The position numbers were made by a program, and so were the translations under genes. Below are positions 32,881 through 46,900 of a stretch of 64,000 nucleotides of DNA, piece after piece (position 1 is the first letter of the stretch; each line of letters opens with the position of its first letter). Below the pieces are notes generated by a model that was given only the letters and a program-made list of their open reading frames with translations, was not told the DNA's origin and did no database searches. The stretch lies in contig JBAMJV010007985.1 of NCBI GenBank assembly GCA_037951105.1, positions 33,418-97,417 on the forward strand, given 5' to 3'. Origin of the DNA: Echinarachnius parma. Lineage: Eukaryota > Echinodermata > Echinoidea > Clypeasteroida > Echinarachniidae.

Positions 32881-34324
32881 CATAAAATAATATGTGTAAT
32901 AGCAAATCAAATGCCAGTACAGTATGGAGACATGGTTCTTGACTTCTCGGTCTGAACCGCCACTAGCAGACCAGGACCCCGTTGCAGTCAGAGACGCAAC
33001 CGAATGCAGATCACATCCAAATTCAAGATCAGATCACGCGTAAATGAGCAAATCTGATTGGTCGAAACACGCACATCTTCTGACCCACAACCATAGAGAA
33101 ATATCTAACTCTATGCCCACATAATAATTATTTTGACAATTGCTACAATAGTTTTTAAAAACAAGTTAATGACATAAGCTAAAGACGTGTCTACACAATC
33201 TCAGAAGTATTGCTTCAGACCAAAACAAATAACATTACGAATTATTGCAGCAATATGCTGTCTAATTGTGTTTAATATGTATTATTGTAAGGCAGTTTAG
33301 GTTTATCTTATCAGCGAGGCTTTATACAATATAATTTCACCAAAGAAAACAACACATACAATACAAAATTATCTGTCTACTTATTATTCATAATTACACA
33401 GTCAAAAAAACAATTCAGACGTTATCCGCGAAATTCATCAAACTGACCCGACTTCAGCGTAAGTGGGGTATTTCCGTATTTTGCTAAGCGACTTGGAAAT
33501 CTGCGTGTTTGACAGTCTATATCGTCCAAGTTCGCGATTATGTTGTGATCCTTTTCCAATTTGTATTGGCAACTTCATTCATCCATTTAGTAAATTTACT
33601 ATAATTTGTGTTAATAGTTCCTCAGGTTTGTGTCGACTGGATGGTTTTATTGTGCATCATAATATGGTCATCATGTTTTGTTCGAAATCACTTTATCGAC
33701 AATTTACATATACATGAATGGAAAATGCTTAAATATGATATATATACAATATTTACAATATATTATGTCCAGGTCAAGGCATTTACACACACTTTCACAA
33801 TAACTTGACATACAAGAGGGCAAAAGGACAATGGCACTATTGAACGAGCAGAGTTTGAGACTACTTCGCAATAATTATATAGATACAAGGATGTGCAAAA
33901 TTAGACTTTTTGCATATATCAATGTGACTATAAAGCGCTTACAATTAACTTTAAATGTGCACATGTAAAGTGTAAGATATTAGACACTTTACAGGCCTCC
34001 CTTCAACAATTAACAATTAACGAAGAATTTGTGATAATTTCCCTCATAATGGTTTAATTTTTTTACAATAAAGTAGAATAAATGTGTTAATTTAGTCAAA
34101 TGCCACCTAACTCAATATAAATTGCATAATTATAGTTCGTCTAATTTCTTTTGTTTGAAAACCAAGTACTAAATATTCAAAAAGACAAACACGCTTTAAA
34201 GAAATAAGTTAGGGCTCACCCGGTTCCTGTATGTAACGGATAAAGAATTCCTGCCTACAAAATCTTAGAAACAAAATCAGTTTTTGCAACAACGCTGTCT
34301 TTCTCAGTCTCTCTGTCCTGAAAT
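32881..34324. other. Gene-free stretch downstream of gene 2
   Basis: No separate gene is supported. The part nearest 34325 should be the 3' UTR of gene 2 on the minus strand. At about 32974-33075 a degenerate block (CCCGTTGCAGTCAGAGA, AATCTGATTGGTCGAA) is related to 36439-36545 and 57107-57239, a short dispersed repeat family. A plus frame at 33463-33717 shows no family features. Confidence 0.5.
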
Positions 34325-34448
34325 TCACTCTTCAAACGATGTCTTCGTCATTGGAACATTTTCACCAGGAGTGTGCGCATCGCTGTTATTTGGAGGCCTC
34401 CGGAACGTCTTGTACATTTTGTAAATGACCATCTCAAGCAAAAGTACC
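34325..34448 (-). CDS. Gene 2 exon 6: two alternative acceptors, cytoplasmic tail
   Basis: Two AG acceptors lie 16 nt apart: CACTCATCAG| (exon from 34448) and TTTTTGCTTGAG| (exon from 34432). From 34432 the phase-0 frame reads MVIYKMYKTFRRPPNNS and continues to SFEE and TGA (34327-34325), a membrane end plus a basic stop-transfer and a short tail with Ser/Thr. From 34448 the same phase gives only VLFA before TGA (34436-34434). Both are chemically sensible C-termini. Which is used cannot be told from DNA alone. Confidence 0.65.
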
Positions 34449-37400
34449 TGATGAGTGATGAGCAAATAAATATTCAATAACGATATTGCGAAAAGGGTCA
34501 TTGTTTGTTAATGGTTGATACAAAGATTATTTAAGAGAACTACATCATCTTACTCAAACCCAAATTAGAAGATACCATTATCATCCTATTACAGCATTGT
34601 TAGGGTCTTGACAAATTTATAGTTACATCAATGTAACCATGTAAGCAGGTCACATTTTGAGGATACATTTTAATGTTGTTATGCAACGTCACGTTAGTCA
34701 TAGCCTTTGCTGTTATTCGGTATGGGCAATTCCACGGTAACGGAAGGACATTCAGACACAATTTTGGAACTTCAATCAAATAATTCCAGGATCCTGCTTT
34801 TGATTTTTTATTCTAAATGGCATGTCTTTGATCCTTGTTGGGACACCTTTGATTTCCACTATTTCTAAAATTTTGACCGCATTATGTAAATTAGATATGG
34901 ACACTAATGAGGCCGGTAACGGAAGGACGCCAAAATGGACATGGATTTTCAATTTTTTTAGTTATGACCCAATCTCTGTGAAGTTACGAGGTTTATCATG
35001 TTAAGTTGGCTACTAGTCAATTTCCTTATGTTCACAGAGTATTAACACCACCTTTTAAGAAAAATATCTACATTGGTATATTAATTATGAGAAATTAATT
35101 ACTCCAGTGTTCGGTAACGGAAGGACGGTAACGGAAGGACCTCTGAAAAGTCTATTGGAATTGTACAATAAAATTAATTTTGAAATTTAAAGACCATTTA
35201 TGAGAAGGAAACATCTCTTTTGTGGTCTAAAATGAGTTTGTATCATAGATAGCATATGGACATCACAAGCATTTACATTTCTATTTTTTTCTTACTATAT
35301 TTCATGCTCCAATGGCTCTTATTCATGGTAAATCCATGGTAACGGAAGGACACTCAGACACAAATTGTCAACTTTAAGAAAGACATTTTTAAATACTTGT
35401 GTTGTTAGAACAGTCTATTTTGATAACAATACTTCCAAAACATACAGTTTTAAGGTCCCATCATTTTTTTTTTTTTTAATCTCCGCACATTATTGAATAT
35501 GCATACAAATGAGGTCGGTAACGGAAGGACACCAAAATGGACACGATTTTGTTATCAAATCAGTTTTAACTAAAACTCTGTGATATTAAATAATACAAAA
35601 TATTTTAAGGGTACACATTTCATTCTCTGAAGGGTTAAGAAGAATTTACTTGTTCTTTGATTAAAATTTGTCCGCAGATATTTGAGTTATTTCACACAAA
35701 GCGGACCAATGTTCGGTAACGGAAGGACATAATGGACTATAATGTATGATATGACACAGTAAGGGTCATTCCATGTCAAATCACCTTTAAAAAAATAGAA
35801 AATTTTCATCGCAGCCCCCTTCAAATTTGCTAATATTTGGTATGTATGATATTTCAACCTTTAAAAGTGCAAATATTTAAGTTTTAGCCCAATCCGCCCA
35901 ATGGTTTTGGCGCTATAGTCGATTCTTATGGGGGAGTTTTGTAAGAAATGGGCGTGGGCACCATTTTTCAAATGGCCATTGTCCATTAACCGTTGGGTCA
36001 ATTTATTTTGTAAAGGTGTCATTGGACTGGGGATGTTATGTGCAATCCATTTATGCCATTTGTGTTCATGCATGAGCGAGTTTGGATACGATAACCTTTG
36101 ACCTTAGATTTTGACCTTCCGTTTTACCTCGTGGATCAAAAAAATTTGAGAATTTGTTTTGCTTAAATCTTGGCTTGATATAATTTCTACAACATATGAA
36201 AGAATTGGAGATATCTTATTTCTTGCTTTTTCTACAGCCTTGTTTTTAGTTTGCAAATTTCATGTAAAATTTAATTATTTTAGACCTACACCCATGTCCA
36301 AGAATTCTATAGGGGTGTATTGTATACAAAAAGACCTATTCAAAGTCATGATCAGAGCCTATTCACACCCTGGCTCACCACAGTTAAATAGACCTACTAA
36401 TCCCCATACAATAGAAATCCAGACAAATGGCATCATGGTACAAGGGCCCTGTTGCAGAAAGTGATAAAATCAATTGTGAGCCAGATCAAATGTTCTAAAT
36501 GCACAAATCTGATTGGTTGAAACACAGAAAATTACTAGTCTGACCACGCTACGCCACTGATAGCTGGCCATTGCAGGTATTGTCTCATTATTTTGGGTTT
36601 TCATATATGAGAGACCAATTTTTTAACATAAATTTTGTCATAATATGTAATATGAGGTACCTTGTCCATCTGTTACCATGTGTATGGTAACGGAAGGACA
36701 TTTTCTTTTGTTATTTATTAATTAACGAAGAAACAATGAGTAATAAAATTGTTAGCAATGGGAAGGCCTACTTGAACTTGCTTTGCACTGAAGATCGGTC
36801 TGCTCTCTAACAATTATGTGAGCCACAAAATTAAAAATATAAATGTTTCGGTAACGGAAGGACATTTTCATAGGCTGAAAATAAGAAGTCATTGAAGCAT
36901 AACAAATCAAATAAATCATACAAATTTACTATTTTACGAAATGGTCATATCTCAGGAGTCAGAATTGCACTGAAGATCGGTCTGCTCTCTAACAATTATG
37001 TGAGCCACAAAATTAAAAATATAAATGTTTCGGTAACGGAAGGACATTTTCATAGGCTGAAAATAAGAAGTCATTGAAGCATAACAAATCAAATAAATCA
37101 TACAAATTTACTATTTTACGAAATGGTCATATCTCAGGAGTCAGAATAATGGTTTTTAGGCTTAACTGGGGAAATATTAAACAAACACAGGATCAAAACA
37201 CTTTTTCCCCAAAATGTCAAATTTGTGGGGTTCAATTATGGTTATAAAGTTATTATAAAAAAACAACTAAAATTATGTAAAACTAAAATTTTCTCATTGA
37301 ATTCCAAAAATATAGAATTTAAGCTTTGATTTGATACCAAATTTGTATCATAAAAATGCTTGTAAAATTTTTGGTCAAATGTCCACTTTGGCGTGGAATT

Positions 37401-37932
37401 GCCCGTATGGTAAATTTTCTTTCAGAAAAAAGGGTGGATATGATTGTCTTCTCGGTAAGCATTACCTTATTCGTGTCTTTGGTATAATGAAGGCAATATG
37501 TTAATCTCCAATTCATCATTCAAATAATATCACTATGTTAGATTGTGATATTATGGTTGTAAATTTCAAAACTAACATCTGAAAAATTGCTGTAATCGAA
37601 CGTTCATTTTCAGTTATACATATTGCCTTCTCCAGAACGTGATATCATAACAAATAATTTATAAACAAATACATTCGCGAAATTTACATTTTGATTGAAT
37701 TCTAAGAAATAAAGTGAACGTGGAAGGACAGGTTGTATAACTTACAGCAAATGTTGTTATAACCACTGTTCCAATGATGATTCCGGTCAAGTTCTGGTGA
37801 GTAGATTTTACTGAAAGGGAATAGAGTTGATTGTTGTTGTTAAGAAACGTATGTGGTTATAATATGTATTATTCTATAATAATAATTATTATTATTATGA
37901 CTATTTGTTTGTTTATTATTTTCAGTAGTAGC

Positions 37933-37981
<49 letters not shown>

Positions 37982-40900
37982 TTTGTATTAGTATTACTAT
38001 TATTAATATTAATTTCAGAAGTATTTTATTGAAATACAGACTTCAGTATATCAACCCTCGAAATTAAAGAATAATGGAATTTCCGGAATTACGAACTATC
38101 GGAAAATTTAAAACTCATATTTAGCAATTAACACCCATTAATCCACAATAAATATTCCGGATTTCTTGTTCGGTAAGCACAAACCTTGGGAACAAAATAA
38201 TAGAAAAGTTTCAAATATACCAGGTCCAAACTTACCATAGGCATTGTTTCCGATGCTGTTGCCGATGGCCGATGGATCAGTTTGTAATTGATTTGTGGCT
38301 GTCGTAGTTATCTGAGTATCCGGTTCTGCGTGTTCTGTGCAATAAATTGAATTAGAATTTTAGTGGATGATACGGTTCTGGTCAAACTGAATTTTATTAT
38401 GATAAATAATTATATAATTGGTAGGTTAGCCTTTAAGAACCTCAACCACTTAACAAAATTATTGTATCAATATAGTACTTGAATATGATAGTTGCATTAA
38501 TATAGTAATTCAGTTTAGAGGCCAAAAAAATTATAACGACACTTTGGTATATTTAGTTATTTAAATAATGTGTAGGATTTTAAAAAAAATTCTTAAATGA
38601 TTTAATCATTGTTGGACCCAGTATTTATGCCCATCGGATAGAGTTGTTGCTGTGTCTGATCTTATTATGACCAAATACATGTTTTTGCTGTTATTGAAAT
38701 TATTCTTAGAGCGCCCTCTACTGAAGCCCAAAGTAAACATCTATGCATACTAAAGTATAGGATACAAATGTTGAGTTGAAAGTATGAAGAAATCGATGCG
38801 ATAAAATACACAATATCACAATTATTGGCCTTGAATAGTCTGCCAAAAATAGGTACACAATGGCATGTTATGAGTATACGTTTATGACAACAATAAGGCT
38901 GAGTCATCGGCTAGATCATTATTATCAATATTTCATGGTTGATTACTTCTAACGTACCCTGGGATTATGACCAACAATTACAAATTTGTTAAAGGGGAGC
39001 TAAACGCTGGCATTTTTGCTATATACCTATTTCTGATAAGTGCATAGTTCCTGTCTCTCATATTGTTTTCTTAGGTATAAATAATCAATGTTATATAACC
39101 ACTTGTATTAGTTTAGACTGGAGGCTGGAGGCTGGAGGCTGCCAAGTTTTCCAACGTCATCTGACTTTGCAGTAACAGCAGCGGTTACATATCACGCTTT
39201 TGTTAGTGCACGCTCAGATGATTTCAGAAAACGTTTCCAAAAAGTAAGAAAACATGCAGCCTTTAGTGATGAGTCAAAATAGTGGTTTACATTATTTTCA
39301 TTATAAGTGATACCCAGGAGAAGTTATAGGATTAAAAGAAAAAAAGGTTTATTCACTAAATAGTAACAGCAAACGGAAAATACAGCGTTTTGTTCCCATG
39401 TATAAAGTAACGATCAAACGAGGCCATGTAGGCAGTGTGGAGCTAAGGATTATGGATTCGGATAATGGAACTAAAGAAGAATGAGTCATCAACAATATCA
39501 TTGTACAGTCAAACCTGTCTACAGCGACCACTCAAGGGACCGGCGAAAAGTGGTCGCTGTAGACAGGTGCTCACATTAGACAACTTGGCGGCCATTTTGA
39601 ATTTATGGTCGCATACTGTGCCTATATGCACATGTGTAAATAATTGTCATTTCATAGTTCAATTTAGCCTAGCCACAACACAAATTGAAATTATATATTA
39701 GCATTATATTTTAACATATAATCAATATGACATGGTTAATCACATTTGAATGATCTTATAATCACAAACAAAAAACAAGTTAGAACATATCCATGCATCC
39801 GAAACGCCAAATACAATGGTGGCGCCAATAAATATGGATACGAATACGAATATGACAATGAAGAATGGATGAGTCACGAGCAAGACCGTTGTTATTAATT
39901 TTACATGGTTGGATGCATCTTTAAAAATATGCTCTTGCATATGATATCGATTCCCATGATTGCAAACCATAAACAAGACAGTGGTAGCGTCAAGGTACAT
40001 ATTGCACCCCCCCCCCCCCCCTCCCCTCGCTCCTCGTTCTGTCTTGTTTTAATGTGCATTGTTTGTTTTCCTTTATTTTGCTTAGTTAACCAGCTTTTGG
40101 GCCGATTTGTTCACCTAGACTGTATGCCAACAAGTGACTTTTCACTTTAATTTTCGAAAGTGGCATTTCCCATACAGATATTGTAAAGGCCCAGAACAGG
40201 GATCAATATTATTTTTCTTGTGTGGTGTGTGCATTGCCTTGAAATACCTTCGGCGAGGTAAGCTTTGAATCATCAAAAAGTTATTGACATTCAACTCGTT
40301 TTCTGATCTTGAATCCGCAGAAAGAGGGGATTTTTAGATCATTGGGATTCCGCATTGAAGCGTCTGCGGTACAAAGGGTCCCAAATATAACTGGCGATTG
40401 AACTTCTTTAGAAAGTCCTACAATAATTCATACACACCTATTCATAACCCCAGGAGGCCCTTGATCGATACAAAAACGTGTCAGATTGAAATACCCCTTC
40501 GGAGTGTTCACGTCATTTGTAATAATGGAAGCTGGAATTCCTCATTGAAGCTACTGCAGTAGAAATATGTATGAAATTCAAATAATATCTTTCTCTGAAA
40601 GTTTGAAAACAACTTTATTCGTTTATTTCACTGCATATTCATCTTCACTCATTTACCATCATACAATCCCGGTGGGCTCATTCGAGACCACTAACTGTGG
40701 CCATAGTTGCTAGATGGAACGTTATTCATGCCAGTAGGGATTTTGTTTAGGCCGAGAAATTCCAAGAGCGTATGTGTCACAGAAAACACGATATTAAATA
40801 ATTAGGACTGTTTATAAGGGTTAAAGACCTTTAGTTGGAGATTGCGAGAATGGGAAATGTTTGAAATAAAGAAATCTCCTTGGAAAGGAGTAAGAAAGAA

Positions 40901-43900
40901 GTAAAATATGTATGTACAATAGCCTCGCTTTTCTAATTGTAAGTATTGTAGGAAATTCTGAAAATCTTCTACCAGGTAGATCTAAACCAAGCCTGCTTGC
41001 CCATTGCCCTTCAGTATGTTACATGCATTTATAACACAATGTTCCTCGGTACATACCCGTCTTTCCTTCAGTAACCGTGGTAACCAATGCTGTATGGGAT
41101 GTGGAGGGTGCTGCTGATGTTGGGTAGGATGACGTTGTTGCTACTGGGGTTGTTGTGAAGGTACAATTATCTACCCTCTCATTCAGTACCTCGTCGTAAG
41201 ATATTCCACAAACGGCATTGTTCTTGTCGATGTACCCTAAGAGTGATTAAACATGAATATGCATTAATGTATGCGTATAATTTGTTTGTAATCTTTTGTG
41301 AAAACACAAAAAACATAATCATAATGATTGATTCTTGAGTAGAGCTTTTTATCCGTTTAATCGACTTCAAAATTGAAAAATTGAATTCCATTTTAACACG
41401 CTAGCCTAGTTCCAGTATAAGTCTAATTTAGACTATATGGCTAAGTAAGCAAGGTTTTGTTTAATAGTCACTACCTATTATGTTTAATAAAATGGTCTAT
41501 TAGGTTTAACCTAGTTAGTAACTAAACTGTGGCACATATGTGATCCTTTTAATGGAACGAAGCTAGTTCGGGCATGTGAATATGGTTCTGATGTTAAGGA
41601 ACAAAGTGGGTTATTTAATCTGTTTTCATTACCAATTGAGATTGTTATTTAAAAATTATCCATGGATTCCAAGCCTTCCGAAAAAACGAAACAAATTTAA
41701 TACTTTGTTAGGTAGTGGGAAACTATTTGGAAGAATTACAGACTTAGTAATCAATACCATACATTTTCAGACCTATATGTGATTTTGCAACTTGAATTTG
41801 GGATTTAGTATTAATAAAATCGTCCCAAATAAATACCTTTACCATCAAATTTGTGTTCTTCTTTTGTTAGAGAGAAGTAGCAGTATCTTTTGTTCATGAA
41901 GAAACATAAACAAGGCATTTGTCATGTGATTAATATGTCTATAACTTTCACTGGAATAACTATTGCTATTCCTCCAGCTATCGTTCTATTTTAATCCATG
42001 TCACATTCATCTAACAATTTATATGCTTAGTTTTTACTAAATTTGCAAGAACTTGTTGTTCATTGTTGATGGCTTTTGGAGGTACCACCTTAGATGAACA
42101 AAATGTGTAAGTTTATCATTACTTTTCTGATTTGAAGAGAAAATTCCTTTTCACTATGAGGATAGATTAATAATGTAAAAAGCTACATTTAGCTTGTTTG
42201 TATAGCCTCATATTATCTATCGTTACCATAAAGAAGGTACATGCCCCTATTCTTTTGCGGAGATGCGTTTAAAATATGTCTTTGCTAAACATTTTAAATG
42301 TTTTTTTTCCCTAAAATATTGGTTTTTAAGCTATTGGTCTTGTACATTTTTTAAATTGGCCATATTCTAAGCTTTCCAGTAATATGGTTTGTAAGGGCTC
42401 ACTTCTATGGCTAGAGCGATCAGGATATATTAAACGTGCGCAAAATTGTCAAATAATACCCAAGTGGTCCCCTTAAGATGCATATAAACCACTTGTCCCG
42501 ATGTACACATATTTACCGAAGTGCCCAATATAAATGAGATACGTGCAATCTTGCACTAAGTGTGTGAGTATTATCACCTATGTCAGTGTTAAATTATCTG
42601 TTATATAGTTCAACCATGATACACAGATAATGTATTGTAAACATTGGTGAAATAATATGGGGTGATAAGACTTAAATAGACAAGTCAATTACGTTACAAA
42701 ATCAACATATCAACATTATACTAGGTCGTTGATGTTGAAGTGTTTATCATCAAATACCAATATGTGTGATAACCAATATCAACTGATGTCCTGCACTAGC
42801 CTAGTCTTCAGGACTGGTCCAGAAAAGGTTTGGACTTTGGTCGAAACATGTTGTAGAAAAATTAGTCATTCCTGAACGGGTTAATTGAATATAAGTGATA
42901 TTTGTCCGAACAGAAGTCCTGAAGTCAAAATGTATATGCACATTAAAATCATTTACTTATCGGACATGCTTCTCATATATTTTTTTATTAGAATGTTATA
43001 TAATTTGTTCTGAAAGAAGACTTGCTGTAGTGTTTCTTGAAACTTTGTAAAACAAACTTTGTCGTGATAAGTCATGCATGAACTAATTAATGTATTAAGC
43101 TGATGTTATATAATTATTTTTTCTTTAATGATACAGTCACTGATTTTCAACTAATTATCCTTCTCGCTTTAACCTTTAACAACAAAAAAGGTTCTTGCTT
43201 CTTCGATGCATGAAAATAACCAGATTTGCCCCAAAATGACGTTATATTGTCATAACATTACTTGACTTTCCTTAAATGTAACATGAGTTTACCCGAATTA
43301 GACGTGAGTTTGCCCTAATATGACATTATTTTGACCAAATATTACATAGTTTTGTCCGAATAATGGATTTTGCCTGAATAAAACATGGATTTGCCCGAGT
43401 ATGATAATATGGTTTGCTCGAATTTGAGATGCAAGAACTGCCTGGGGAGCAGCCGACCATGCAGCCCCGACTGTAATGTTATTACTTTTAATCCATATCA
43501 ATATGGAATAATTAAACCTAAACAATGATTCTTTCCACTGATGCATGAGTGATTCTATAACGTATGCGCTTTACAATGATAGTCTTGATAGAAAACAACA
43601 ATTAATCAATGGAAACTAATATCGCACATTGCTTGCAATAAGATCGAACTAAGGGCGTACATTATGTATTTATATTTTATTCACAAATCTCCCCTTTTGT
43701 TTCGTATTATTTTTTAAAGAAAATTAGTGGGGGCATGTGATCTTCAACCCCCCCCCCCCCCCCCCCCCCCACTCCCCACACACACACACACAAACACACA
43801 TGTGCCCCCTTACCCTCAATTCGCCACTATGAAGTATATTCACACAATATTTTATAAAATATAAGTCATATGCAAGTTACTCTTTAATAATTGAGCGCTT

Positions 43901-46900
43901 TCAACTTGTTTAATCAGACAGATATTGATATTGCTATTTGTTCTTAAATTGTTACTTAGACAGTTATATCAATATTATAGCTTGCAACATATTTCTTGAT
44001 TGTATAGCATTTAGTCTTATTTAGAATATAATTATGTGATAGAAACTCTGTACCTTTTCTTTACACTCATTTAATTTATCATATTGAATAATTTATGTTT
44101 TAATCATTCAATACAACCCAACAAGACTTTATTTATTACCTGTAAGTTAATGTTATGATTTACAGCTTATAGCTGTTTGCTCTCTCGTGCAATCTTATTG
44201 CTTTGCTTGTAATTCTTACTTAATTAGTCATATAATTAATGTTTGCATTTGTTGGTATATTATTATTTGTAATTTTGATAGAAACTTTATGCTTCAAACG
44301 CTTTTATAGTTAGTTTAATTGAAATGAAGATTACCCATTTATTATAATTTATATTTTGTTTTTGAACATAACTTAAGTTATTTATGTAAATCTCTTAATT
44401 TGATACTATGAATTTGATAGTTGATTTACACTAAGTTGATATTATATTTATACTTATTTTTTTAATTCCTCATATTTTGATAGGTAATGTTAAAATTCTG
44501 CCACTAGTATGTATCAATCACAAGTTTGCATTCTTATTTATATTTTGTACTGGTGTAATATTCTGTATTATTTCCTTTTATCTTGTATGTCATTTTCAAT
44601 GTTTTTTACCTTGTAAATTCACTTGTAATTTAGCCTTTTGGCTACAAATAATTGAATAAAATACCTTGAATTGAATTGAAATTACCTATATCAATATGAC
44701 TAGAATAGTCTTGCTCTCATATAATAATGATTTCACAATAGGTATTCAGCTGATAGGTATAAATGATAAATATATTATAATACATTAATTGCTTGGTGAT
44801 TAATAACTTAGAACAGTTCCATTTATGAATGATTAGCAATTATGCTCAATGATTTGATATTTGTTCTTTGTGTAGTGTAGCTTTGTTTATCTTATAGTGA
44901 TTTACTTTTGTAAATTTTGTACTTAACATTAATGTTCCAATTCATTTAAATGCGAATGTAGCAATTGCTATATTATATTATTTATGCTATGTATGTTTTG
45001 ATGTTCAATGTACACTGATCCTTTCAGCACTGCTGCTGATCAGTTTGAAATGTATACCAAAATATATAAATAAATAAATAAATAAATAAAATATACTGTA
45101 ACGGTTTTGTCGATTTGACGGACATATGTTATGGGATGAAGATGATGATGAATGATGAATGTCTGGATGGCCGAGGTTATATAGTTCTAAATCACAATCA
45201 TAATCACATTCACTCTGTAAAGCACGTTCCACAAGCTTCGATATACAGATAACAGTTGGCGAGAGTTATTCGGTTACTCGTTTATTATTCACTGAACTCA
45301 GCATAAATCCAACATGAGGTATAACCTCACATCGTGAACATCGATCACGATCTCCAACGCCCAGATGTGACTACCTGGACTTGTACTGAACATGGCAAAC
45401 ACCAACTCCCAAGTTATCACTCTACAGTCTTAGACTTAGACACTCAACTTAATCTCAACGTATATGAACCCCGAGTGAGAGAGATGTCGAGCTTATATAG
45501 GCTAGAGGATAAAGGATGACATCTATTAAGACACTAACTAAAAGGTTACTAAATGCAGCAAAGAACAAACTCTAGCGACTTGACATTACAATGGACTTAC
45601 TTCTTAGAAATACAGTAATCCCTAAACATTACAGAGCTTAAGGTTAAGCTAACAGCAACATCTGAGAGAAGGGTCTACACAATAGAGGGTGTTACTGTAG
45701 GTAAGTGTGAAGTTCATGTCTACAGGATTAAAGCAAGATTAAAGACAGGGTAACACAGATTTAATGACATCAAAGAGCATCACCGCTCTTAAGATGGGTG
45801 AACGGGTAAACAATGGCATTATAAGGTGAGGGTTAAGTGGGAACCAATTCACACGGTTGAAGTGAGTGGATAAGTTGCTGGTTGGTAAACAGCGCAATAA
45901 CAAAGAAGTAACAGACTATATGTGACCTTACACCACTAAACTACCAATAAGTCGGGGAAAATGATTTTGCTGATTTTCATATAACATTAAAATAGAGTTT
46001 ATTACCTTTAAAATGGTATATAATTTGTCATATTTGGACTAAGCAAACCCTTTCAAAATTAATGCAAAAGATATGATATATAGCTGATGCATTTTTAAAA
46101 TAAGGGAGAAACGGGCCGCTTAAAAGATATGTGCCTATTCATGGGCTGTACTAAGATCACATTTATTAAATTAAAAATTTATATTTAAACATGATTTCTG
46201 ACGCTCAAAATTTTCCAGAAGGTAGATTAAGATATGGTTATTCAGGAAATATAAAAATCCTAAATCTCATATTTTGAACAAAATTTGACTAGTTTAGCTA
46301 ATAAAAGAGAAACTACCACAGCGACATAACGGTCGTTTTGTGGTGTGAGGTCACATATACATGGAGACTATTAAATGCATGTATCTACATTCGTAACAAT
46401 ACCTCCCCCTTTGAAAAATCTCACTGTCCTCAGTGAGGCAACAGTGGAAATAGAAAACAATTACAGCAAACATAACAATGACATTTTGTACGACAAATCA
46501 ATGTTTAAATGATACATAAATTATATGGAAAACACCAATAATGCAACTTATACATCAAACAATAATTCTACTCTACAACGTTCAGTTATGCTAACACGGA
46601 CGTCTAAACATAATTCGCAAACACGTTATATAAACCAATAAACATCGACCTAATTACTATAGCTACCACAAATTATAATTATCTACACAACCATTAACAC
46701 AGTACCAGCACATGTGCGAAACAAAAACTAAATACATAAACAATCACTTTGTTTAAAGCTCCCCAAAACGGTCTTAAGTAATCTCGTGAAACATAAGAAA
46801 AACAAACCAGAAGTATTAGTTTGCAGATCTAATTAATGCGATAAAACCAAAATTAAATCAGAACTCTGACAAAAACAAACTATCGAAACCAAGTTGACAA

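Larger units (their letters stand above)
41237..45096. other. Intron 2 of gene 2: AT-rich, minisatellite, retroelement tails
   Basis: No exon is supported. A degenerate minisatellite lies at 43222-43432. A poly-C plus CA tract lies at 43749-43800. Near 44620-44690 the text TTAGCCTTTTGGCTACAAAT then TTGAATAAAA and TTGAATTGAATTGA looks like a plus-strand LINE 3' end. Near 45005-45096 another candidate tail ends in AAAT units just before the LTR. Confidence 0.5.

Noticed and set aside
7011-37405. CRISPR-like reading of the regularly spaced words
   Set aside because: Spacing is about 180 bp, the intervals are related to each other, and the units lie inside TIR elements of an animal genome.
37831-38067. 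78-codon serine-rich plus frame
   Set aside because: It is the translation of an AGT microsatellite on the strand opposite gene 2.
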